Assembly (NCBI GenBank): GCA_964555935.1
Contig: CAZKUN010000066.1
Location: forward strand, 1 to 38,893
DNA from: CAZKUN01 sp964555935
Lineage (GTDB): Bacteria > Armatimonadota > Zipacnadia > Zipacnadales > VGFC01
Direction: 5' to 3'
DNA: 38,893 bases
Position 1 is the stretch's first letter; the number at the start of each line of letters is the position of its first letter. Below, piece by piece: positions 32,640 through 38,893 of this stretch. Below the pieces are notes generated by a model, which made no database searches, had not been told where the DNA came from, and was given only the letters and a program-made list of their open reading frames with translations. A program made the position numbers and the translations under genes.

Positions 32640-35363
32640 TCAGTCCGGGTTCCCGTGAGCAAGCGCATCACTGAGTGCCTCGATCGTCTCCAGCAGCTCC
32701 GCCTTGGCGGCCATGAGTGCAAGCCGACTCGTTGGTTTGACCCCCGGCCACGACCGGGCGCCGTGTCCACCCTTGTTCATGGTCATCGGCACGAGCGCGC
32801 CTGGCTCCATGCTGAAGGCGTTCTCCCGGAACGCGCGTCCCGCCTCGACGGCGTCACGCTGGGCCTTGGTGAGCGCCCCCGCGGGTTGGTCCTCCGCGTC
32901 CCGCAACAGCAGGGCGAGCCTCCGCCAGTAGGCGTAGTCCTCGTATCCCTCGCGGACGCCCTCGAGGGCCGGCGTCGAGACGGGCCCATCTGGGCCGTTG
33001 GCCCACAGCACCCACAACCGGTCCGGCGTGATCCCCTGGTGATAGGCGAAGAGGGAATAGTGGGGCACGTCCAAGTACGCCGCCTGCCAGCCGATCGCCC
33101 TCATGGCATCGGGCGACGACGTGCAGAAGCCCCCGCTGTAGAAACCGACCTCATCGGCGGGATCCAGCTCCGTACGCCCGGCCCGGACGTCTTCCTGGAG
33201 CGTCCAGCAGATCGGCTGTGTGGGCGTCCAGATGTCGAGCACGGGATCGAGCGTCTCCGCGAAGTCCGGGCTGAAGTGGTTGACCGTCATGTGCACCTTG
33301 AGCTCGGGATGCACGGCCTTGAGCCCCCGCAGTCGGGCGAGCGTCTCGGGCTTGGTGGCGTCGGGCACGGACGGCTCGTCGAGGGCGTATATCCAGATCT
33401 GCTTGAAGCCAAGGTCCACACAGCGTTGGATGAGCCGCGTGTCGAACTCCGTCTTCGCCTCCGCAAGGGCCTGCGGAGGCTCGCCCTCCAGCGCCGTGAA
33501 CCAGTCGTCCCGGTGCAGCGAGTACATGAAGCCCAGCCGATCGAACCCCGCCGCCAGCGCCGCCTCGAGCCTGCCCACGATGCCGTCCATGCTGATTGCG
33601 AGCTCGCCGTCTTCGCCACGGTGGACGCGGGCTGCGCTCTTCCACGGGTTGAATGGGAAGTGCACCTGCACTTCGCGGACGCCGCACTCGGTGAGCAGCT
33701 TCGCGTGCGCCTGGAAATCGCCGCTTATGTAGGTCAGTGGGCCGTACAGCCTGATCGCGGCCGACTCCGGGGGAGCCATGCTGACGTCCAACACGCTTAC
33801 GACCACATGCAAGGCCCGTGGCTCGGCGTTCTCAGGGCGAATGGTAAGGGTGAGCGGATACCGCCCCGGCCCCAGTGCGTGCCCGTCGAGGCTTACCCAG
33901 AAGCTCTTGTGGTCGCCCAAGGTCATCTGGTGCCGATTGCCCTCGATCAGCGCATAGTCGTCGTGCGGCGGCGGTGGCCCGGCCGTCGACACACGCGCCT
34001 GTGTCCGCAGGAGGACGGCCGCTTCGGGCAGGGCAGGCGCGGAGCCGACGGACAGCTCAACGGCCCCGACGTCGCGCAGTGCGAGCACGCCGACCTCCAG
34101 CGACTCCCGCTCATCGACGCCGATGGCCAACTCGAGCGGCCCGGCCGGGGAGAATGGTGGGTTGGGCCCGCCGTAGTGGACCGCATACCCCCGCCGCACG
34201 TCTCGATCGGTCACCGAGGCCAGCATGTGGCTGCTCTCGCCCTCCCGTCGCCCCCTCAGGTAGCTCCCGGTCGGCTTGCCCACCACAACCGGCACCTCGA
34301 AGGATGCCAGTCGCGTCTCGCCGCTCGTCGCCTCCACGGTAAGGACGTACGTGCCTTCGGCGGGGAGCGTGTGGCTGGTGCTCCCCAGCAGCATTTCGCC
34401 GGGCCCAGCCGCCGGCAGCTCGAGGCCGGTCTCCTCCCACACGAACACGCGGTCCAGTGTCTCGTAGCGGAAGCGAACGGGGGTGCCGAGCTTGGTCTGA
34501 GCTGTGTGCATCAGCTCAACGTCGATGGTGAGGGTCGTGCCATCCACCTGTGGCGCCAGGCGCGTGACAGCCTTCGAGGTGGCGTTGGTAACCTCGGCCA
34601 TCCCCTCCAGCTGGCAGAGCGTCACGGGCACGGTGAGTGATTCCCCGGGCTTCAGGTCGAGGCCGATGGTCCATTCCAGGCTTGGGTTCGGCGGCGGGCC
34701 GTCCGCCCAGTTGTAGAACGACTGCAGGGCTGGCGAGTCGACGACAACGGCCAGACCCGTGTGGCGATCCTGGTCGATGACCGCGTACCACGGCCGTTCC
34801 ACCTCGTGCCACTGGCCGACGTCGCCGTATGGGAACGGCTGGGTCTCCACTCCCCGGTGGCTGTGCCAGAAGTAATGGTCTTCCGGCCCCGCCTTGCCGC
34901 CGGGCAGATAGTAATTCCGGACCATCTGCTGGGCGCTGAGGTGTTCTTCAGCGGGATTGGTGTACGTATACTCCACTCGCAGCGCAGACTCGCCCTCGAC
35001 AAGCGTCACGCGTTTGGCGACGTCGACACCGACACCGGACGCAGAGAACGTGACGCTGACTCGCTCCGGTCCGGTGTCTTCTACCTGGGCTGCATACTCT
35101 GCGGCGCTCAACTCGGACTTGTCGTCAAGCATCCCGCTCCGGCCATCGCCCCGCCACCAGACCAGCTCGCGTCCATCGGCGTTGCGTACGAGCGAACAGA
35201 TCCGCGCTCCAGAGTTGGCGGCGATCTCCACGGTTATCTGGGTGTTCTCCAGGCGAGCGATCGAGAGCTCATCCCTCTCGAGCATCGTGACACTCGCTGA
35301 CCACCCCGACGACGCGGCGCCGAGACACGAGGCCGCGATCAGACTCACCAGTTGTGTGCGCAT
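32640..35363 (-). CDS. Secreted GH123-like/DUF4091 hydrolase with mutarotase-like N-terminal domain
   Basis: A 907-residue secreted protein. The start at 35363 gives the signal peptide MRTQLVSLIAASCLGAASSG, followed by WSA, and is preceded by GGGAGAA. Instead of a CBM it has an N-terminal supersandwich of galactose-mutarotase type (~25-300): IARLENTQITVEIAANSGAR, ICSLVRNADGRELVWW, MVRNYYLPGG, GVETQPFPYGD. Two or more beta-sandwich repeats follow. The barrel (~560-850) contains Asp662-Glu663 in IYALDEPSVPD, then the closing motif EGVREGYEDYAYWRRLALLL, typical of DUF4091. It is divergent from the DUF4838 gene (194 bases between starts) and convergent with the CehA-like gene (59 bases between stops). 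Predicted extracellular glycosidase; specificity unknown. Confidence 0.9.
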   Translation of the reverse strand: MRTQLVSLIAASCLGAASSGWSASVTMLERDELSIARLENTQITVEIAANSGARICSLVRNADGRELVWWRGDGRSGMLDDKSELSAAEYAAQVEDTGPERVSVTFSASGVGVDVAKRVTLVEGESALRVEYTYTNPAEEHLSAQQMVRNYYLPGGKAGPEDHYFWHSHRGVETQPFPYGDVGQWHEVERPWYAVIDQDRHTGLAVVVDSPALQSFYNWADGPPPNPSLEWTIGLDLKPGESLTVPVTLCQLEGMAEVTNATSKAVTRLAPQVDGTTLTIDVELMHTAQTKLGTPVRFRYETLDRVFVWEETGLELPAAGPGEMLLGSTSHTLPAEGTYVLTVEATSGETRLASFEVPVVVGKPTGSYLRGRREGESSHMLASVTDRDVRRGYAVHYGGPNPPFSPAGPLELAIGVDERESLEVGVLALRDVGAVELSVGSAPALPEAAVLLRTQARVSTAGPPPPHDDYALIEGNRHQMTLGDHKSFWVSLDGHALGPGRYPLTLTIRPENAEPRALHVVVSVLDVSMAPPESAAIRLYGPLTYISGDFQAHAKLLTECGVREVQVHFPFNPWKSAARVHRGEDGELAISMDGIVGRLEAALAAGFDRLGFMYSLHRDDWFTALEGEPPQALAEAKTEFDTRLIQRCVDLGFKQIWIYALDEPSVPDATKPETLARLRGLKAVHPELKVHMTVNHFSPDFAETLDPVLDIWTPTQPICWTLQEDVRAGRTELDPADEVGFYSGGFCTSSPDAMRAIGWQAAYLDVPHYSLFAYHQGITPDRLWVLWANGPDGPVSTPALEGVREGYEDYAYWRRLALLLRDAEDQPAGALTKAQRDAVEAGRAFRENAFSMEPGALVPMTMNKGGHGARSWPGVKPTSRLALMAAKAELLETIEALSDALAHGNPD

Positions 35364-35527
35364 CGCAGTTCTCCCGAGCGAGTGTTCCCGACTGCCTCCT
35401 GACGTTGCCCCTGGTACAAGCGCGATCCTCCCCAGCGGCAGGCTCCGGCGCCACCCGTGTGGAAACGAGATCCAGTCGCCGACTGACTTCGGTGGGTCCA
35501 CATGCCTGGCGGTCTCGAGGGTGTCGA

Positions 35528-35543
35528 GCCCCCGCGCGGGGGC
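35528..35543. promoter_or_regulatory. 16-base palindrome just upstream of a ribosome site
   Basis: A perfect GC-only palindrome, GCCCCCGCGCGGGGGC, lies two bases before the GGAGG (35546-35550) of the DUF4838 gene. As RNA it would form a six-pair stem with a four-base loop at the ribosome site, so it might restrain translation. It could equally be a protein-binding site or a chance product of high GC. Confidence 0.35.
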
Positions 35544-35557
35544 CTGGAGGGATGCAC

Positions 35558-38032
35558 ATGCGCCGTCTCCTCTCCGTTCTGCTGCTGGGCGCCGCGTGTG
35601 CGGCGCCGGCGTGCTCTGCTGTGATCGCGCGGGCCGGCCTGCCGGGGCTGCCGATCGTCATCGCGGACGACCCAACCCCGCCCGAGCGGTTCGCCGCGGA
35701 AGAACTGGCCCTGCACCTGGCGCAGATCACGGGCGGGGCATTCACCATCACGCTGGAGCCGGAGCATCCGGCCGGTTCCCCAGCCATCTTCGTGGGACAC
35801 ACCCAGTTCTCGAAGGACAGCGACGTGGGCGCGGCGACGATGGGCGAGGAAGAGTCGCTTGTCCGGACCGTGGGCGACAGCCTGGTGCTGACCGGGGGGC
35901 GTCCGCGGGGGACGCTGTATGCTGTCTACGAATTCCTCGAGCGAGACCTCGGCGTCGCCTGGCTCAGCGAGGACGTCACGCTGATTCCCCGGCGCCCGGA
36001 TGTTACCGTCGACGACCTGGACCGTCGTCGGACGCCGGCCTTCGCGGGGTTGCGGTGGGTCTACACGTCTCAGCGGGAGCACAACCACACGGAGGAGTTC
36101 ATCCGCAAGATGGACCTGTGGGGCGCCCGCAACCGGATCGGTGCGGGGGCCTGGCTGTGGGGCGACGACGAGCGCATGGGGGTGCGCCGGAAGGGGTGGC
36201 CGGGCTGGGGCCATAGCTTCTACGCCTACCTGCCGCCGGAGGAGCACTTCGACGAGCACCCGGAGTGGTTCTCGATGGGCCTCGGCGGCGAGCGGATGCG
36301 CGGCGGGGGCCAGCTTTGCCTGACGAATGCCGAGATGCGCAAAGCGGTCGTGGCGCGGATGCGCGAGGCCATCGAACAGGACCGGGCGCAAGCCCGGGAT
36401 GAAGGCCGCCCGCACCCGGACCTCTACGACCTGGGCATGAACGACTACCACAACATGTGCCAGTGTTTGGACTGCCGGGCCGTCGTCGAGCGCGAGGGGG
36501 GCGAGTCCGGACTGGTGCTCGAGTTCGTCAATGTCGTCGCCGATGAGATAGGGCCCGACTACCCCGACATCATCATCTGGACTTTCGCCTACAGCCTCAC
36601 GATCCAGCCGCCGAAGACCGTGAAGCCTCGCGACAACGTGATGATCCAGTTGGCCTACCTGGCGCCCGGCGAGTGGCGCGACCCCACCAAGCCGCTCACC
36701 CATGAAGCCCACGCCACGCATCGAGACGCGACCGAAGGATGGGCGAAGATTGCGGGCAAGGTCCGGATCTGGGACTACTGGCGGTTCTTCACCGGCGACG
36801 CCTTCGAGACACCGTACACTCGCGTCAAGCTGATCCAGGAGGACCTTCAGTACCTGCGCGATCTGGGGATCAGCGATGGCTACTTCGTCGAGTTCTACGG
36901 TGAGGAGCGCCTGAGCTTCGTGGCGCTCACTCGGTGGCTCGGGACCAAGCTGATGGATGATCCCGATCAGGATGCCGAGGCGCTGATCGATCGGTTTGTG
37001 CAGGCCTGGTACGGCCCGGCGGCGGGGCCGATGCAGGAGTGGCTGGACTACCTCACCGAACGCTTGGCCGAGAGCGACGAATCCCTGACCGTGCAGGCTG
37101 CCTACCGTCGCTCGTACATGGACATTCCCTTCTTCGAACGCGCCTATGAGATCCTCGATCGCGCGGAACAGGCGTGTGAGGGCGAGTCGCCGGAGATGGC
37201 CCGGACCCTTGCCGAGCGGATGCCGGTCGACAGCGCCCTGCTCGGCCTGTGGGACGCGCTGGCCGCCGGGCTGGGAGAAGGACAGGCGATGCCGTGGGAT
37301 CGGGAACGCGTGCTTGAGCGCTACATTGCGGGCAAACGTCTGGTCGTGCGTCACCGGCGCGTCGCGCAGACCGTGGGGAACGTACTGGGGCAGATCGACG
37401 AGGAGGAGGCGCGCCTGCGGCTCGCGCTGGTGCAGCCGCCGCTGCCGAGCGCCTTCGACGCGCTGCCCCGGAGGGATGTCGTCGATGTGCTGCGGGAGGC
37501 GTCGTGGGACTACCCGCGTTTTGATCGGCGCGTGGTTGACGATCCGGATGCGCCCGGCGGAACGGCCGTCCGGCTCGCGACGCCTGATGACGAGCCCGGC
37601 GCAGAGGTCCCGATGGGCCTGTACTGCGAGCCCGGGCGCTGGGGTCCGACGCTGGCCTTGGCGCCCGGTGAGACCCCGGACGGCGACGCCAAGTGGTTCG
37701 AGGAGGGGCTAGGCCAGGAGCGACGCGGGCCGGCGGCCCCCATGCCCACGGACGAGGCTTACCATTGGTATCGGCTGGGGCCCTTCGAGATCACCCCCGG
37801 CACCATCTTCCACGCCCATCGCTCCTGGTACATCAGCCTCGGGATCGACCGCCCGCTCCGGTTGGGTTACCCGGAAGAGGACTGGTACGTCTTCGTCTCG
37901 TTCAAGCTCGAGGGACCCGCCTATGTGCCTGGTTCAGAGAGGGAGAACGCCCTCTATGTCGGCCGGATCGTGCTGGTACGCGCGGCCACCCCGGGGGCGG
38001 CAGACTTCGTGCCGGGAGAAGGCCCGGAGTGA
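35558..38032 (+). CDS. Secreted DUF4838 protein with GH67-type N-terminal domain
   Basis: An 824-residue secreted protein. The ATG at 35558 is seven bases after GGAGG (35546-35550), better placed than the ATG at 35552. The signal peptide is MRRLLSVLLLGAACAAPACS. Residues ~20-130 resemble the alpha-glucuronidase N-terminal domain (ERFAAEELALHLAQITGG, AIFVGHTQF, GTLYAVYEFLERDLGVAWL). The DUF4838 barrel follows: LGMNDYHNMCQCLDC with Cys301-x-Cys303-x2-Cys306, LEFVNVVADEIGPDYPDI, IWDYWRFFTGDAFETPY, and the RFVQAWYGPAAGPMQEWLDYL helices. A C-terminal beta-sandwich (~620-824) is probably carbohydrate-binding. Together with the heparinase-like lyase it points to uronic-acid containing substrates, though DUF4838 enzymes are poorly characterised. 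It is divergent from the DUF4091 gene on the other strand. Confidence 0.9.
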   Translation: MRRLLSVLLLGAACAAPACSAVIARAGLPGLPIVIADDPTPPERFAAEELALHLAQITGGAFTITLEPEHPAGSPAIFVGHTQFSKDSDVGAATMGEEESLVRTVGDSLVLTGGRPRGTLYAVYEFLERDLGVAWLSEDVTLIPRRPDVTVDDLDRRRTPAFAGLRWVYTSQREHNHTEEFIRKMDLWGARNRIGAGAWLWGDDERMGVRRKGWPGWGHSFYAYLPPEEHFDEHPEWFSMGLGGERMRGGGQLCLTNAEMRKAVVARMREAIEQDRAQARDEGRPHPDLYDLGMNDYHNMCQCLDCRAVVEREGGESGLVLEFVNVVADEIGPDYPDIIIWTFAYSLTIQPPKTVKPRDNVMIQLAYLAPGEWRDPTKPLTHEAHATHRDATEGWAKIAGKVRIWDYWRFFTGDAFETPYTRVKLIQEDLQYLRDLGISDGYFVEFYGEERLSFVALTRWLGTKLMDDPDQDAEALIDRFVQAWYGPAAGPMQEWLDYLTERLAESDESLTVQAAYRRSYMDIPFFERAYEILDRAEQACEGESPEMARTLAERMPVDSALLGLWDALAAGLGEGQAMPWDRERVLERYIAGKRLVVRHRRVAQTVGNVLGQIDEEEARLRLALVQPPLPSAFDALPRRDVVDVLREASWDYPRFDRRVVDDPDAPGGTAVRLATPDDEPGAEVPMGLYCEPGRWGPTLALAPGETPDGDAKWFEEGLGQERRGPAAPMPTDEAYHWYRLGPFEITPGTIFHAHRSWYISLGIDRPLRLGYPEEDWYVFVSFKLEGPAYVPGSERENALYVGRIVLVRAATPGAADFVPGEGPE

Positions 38033-38046
38033 CCTGTCGTGTCTTT

Positions 38047-38066
38047 GGCCGACGCGAGGCTCGGCC
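38047..38066 (+). terminator. Possible hairpin terminator
   Basis: GGCCGA at 38047-38052 and TCGGCC at 38061-38066 can pair around an eight-base loop, 14 bases after the stop codon of the DUF4838 gene. There is no T-run, so it is only a candidate. Confidence 0.3.
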
Positions 38067-38108
38067 GCACGCTAAGTGCGATAGCCCCAGGAGAGGTGAG
38101 TGGCTAGG

Positions 38109-38893
38109 ATGCCCCGGATGCCCGTCCGTCAGATCGCTTGGGTCGCTTCCGTGGTCGGGGCGGCGTACTGCCCAATCCCGTCGGCACCCCAAGGGCCGGC
38201 CCCCCTGATTCGAAACGCCTTCTGCGAGGAGCTCGCCGAGGATGGCCGCCCAACGGACTGGCTGTTCTCATACTCGAGCGGTGGCCCTTGCGACCTCGTG
38301 GTGGACACCCAAGTGAAGCGCGCGGGTGATGGCTCCATCTGGCTCGCCAACCACGAGGGTGGGGCAAGGTTCCCGCGCATGTACCAAACCGTGGAACTGG
38401 CCCCCGGCACGCGCTACCATCTGGCCGCTTGGGTCCGGTCCTCGACCGGCGGGGCCAACCTCCAGGTCACGCCCGCCGGCGGCACATGGTATGGGAAGGG
38501 CGACTACGGTGGAGTCGTGCCTATTGGCGCCAGTGATGAATGGCGCCAGATTGAGAAGCGGTTCACGACCGGCCCGGGAGAGCGCGTCAAGGTGAATGTC
38601 GTCTTCACGCTCGTGGCTCCGAACCGAGAGACCGCGGATCTCTGGATAGATGACGTGTCTCTACGCGAGGAGGGCCCTAAGCCCGATTACTCGCGCTTCA
38701 TCCCGCCCGTGGACACAAGTGTCGTCGTTCCCCACGTCGCGTGGGCCAAGGACCTGCCCGGCCCACGCCGACGCGTGCTCCTCGTGGCGCCTCAGATCAC
38801 CATACGTGACGTCATCGAACTCTCGCATCGCATGGACTTGGAGGCAGAGGTCCACTATGCGAGTGCCGATCTCTCCAAAGTGCTGGCGCGGCC
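38109..38893 (+). CDS. Secreted carbohydrate-binding protein, N-terminal part (cut by window edge)
   Basis: The frame from the ATG at 38109 is open to the end of the window (261 codons), so the stop lies beyond it. AGGAGAGG about a dozen bases upstream is a usable ribosome site. A second ATG at 38118 is an alternative start. A hydrophobic N-terminus (IAWVASVVGAAYCPIPSA) fits a signal peptide. Residues ~35-195 form a CBM4/9-like jelly roll: IRNAFCEELAEDGRPTDW, SIWLANHEGGARFPRMYQ, GTRYHLAAWVRSSTGG, DEWRQIEKRFTTGPGE, DLWIDDVSLREEG. A second domain begins PRRRVLLVAPQITIRDVIEL and looks alpha/beta. Its type is not clear from what is visible. It is 76 bases after the DUF4838 stop on the same strand and may share its transcript. 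Confidence 0.8.
   Translation, partial: MPRMPVRQIAWVASVVGAAYCPIPSAPQGPAPLIRNAFCEELAEDGRPTDWLFSYSSGGPCDLVVDTQVKRAGDGSIWLANHEGGARFPRMYQTVELAPGTRYHLAAWVRSSTGGANLQVTPAGGTWYGKGDYGGVVPIGASDEWRQIEKRFTTGPGERVKVNVVFTLVAPNRETADLWIDDVSLREEGPKPDYSRFIPPVDTSVVVPHVAWAKDLPGPRRRVLLVAPQITIRDVIELSHRMDLEAEVHYASADLSKVLAR

Noticed and set aside
32598..34640. A 680-codon open frame on the plus strand opposite the GH123/DUF4091-like gene
   Set aside because: It is antisense to a protein with clear signal peptide, domains and active-site motif. Its translation is Arg/His/Val-rich with no family resemblance, as expected for GC-rich third positions.
35345..37354. A 669-codon minus-strand open frame opposite the DUF4838 gene
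   Set aside because: Same reason: it mirrors a well-supported gene and shows no domain or ribosome site of its own.
1..38893. tRNA, rRNA, CRISPR array, insertion sequence or phage genes
   Set aside because: I looked for cloverleaf-like segments, regularly spaced repeats, transposase motifs and terminal inverted repeats and found none I could support by eye. A dedicated search would be needed to exclude small RNAs.

Overview
The window is a GC-rich (roughly mid-60s % by eye) bacterial segment packed with long protein genes. I see no rRNA, tRNA, CRISPR array, transposase or phage gene. Almost every gene encodes a carbohydrate-active or related enzyme, and most carry an N-terminal signal peptide. 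GH123-like/DUF4091 proteins, DUF4838, heparinase II/III, a CehA/McbA-type PHP protein, Asp-box sialidase-like propellers, VCBS/FG-GAP repeats and amidohydrolase-2 genes occur together, without SusC/SusD, sulfatases, transporters or regulators. This fits large-genome, mostly uncultured glycan-degrading phyla such as Planctomycetota, Armatimonadota, Hydrogenedentota or Latescibacterota. The window does not identify the phylum.

Layout. (A) 1-11267, plus strand: the C-terminal part of a beta-propeller glycosidase-like protein; two amidohydrolase-fold proteins; a GH123/DUF4091-like protein with a carbohydrate-binding domain; a CBM plus TIM-barrel protein; a decayed gene fragment; another barrel hydrolase; and a frameshifted paralogue of the first propeller. 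(B) 18891-11856, minus strand, probable operon: secreted VCBS-repeat protein, Asp-box sialidase-like protein, FAD-dependent oxidoreductase, secreted GH123/DUF4091-like protein. (C) 19165-24904, plus strand: sialidase-like propeller, amidohydrolase, DUF6067/GH123-type hydrolase, GH39-like protein. (D) 30777-25037, minus strand: heparinase II/III-like lyase, then a GH123/DUF4091-like protein with a C-terminal discoidin-like domain. (E) 31085-32580, plus strand: a frameshifted CehA/McbA-type metallohydrolase. (F) a divergent pair: a minus-strand GH123/DUF4091-like protein with a mutarotase-like N-terminus (35363-32640) and a plus-strand DUF4838 protein (35558-38032). A CBM-bearing gene then runs off the right edge at 38109.

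Taken together this looks like a scavenging locus for a complex, probably amino-sugar and/or uronic-acid containing glycan. Four GH123-like proteins keep the Asp-Glu pair expected for substrate-assisted hexosaminidases. The heparinase-like and glucuronidase-like proteins suggest uronate-containing substrates. The cytoplasmic amidohydrolases and the flavoprotein could process released sugars, for example by lactone hydrolysis or oxidation. The substrate is inference, since none of these families has a fixed specificity. Two genes are interrupted by apparent single-base indels, one clearly in a C run and one compatible with a shortened C run, so base errors and true decay must be separated before functional conclusions are drawn.
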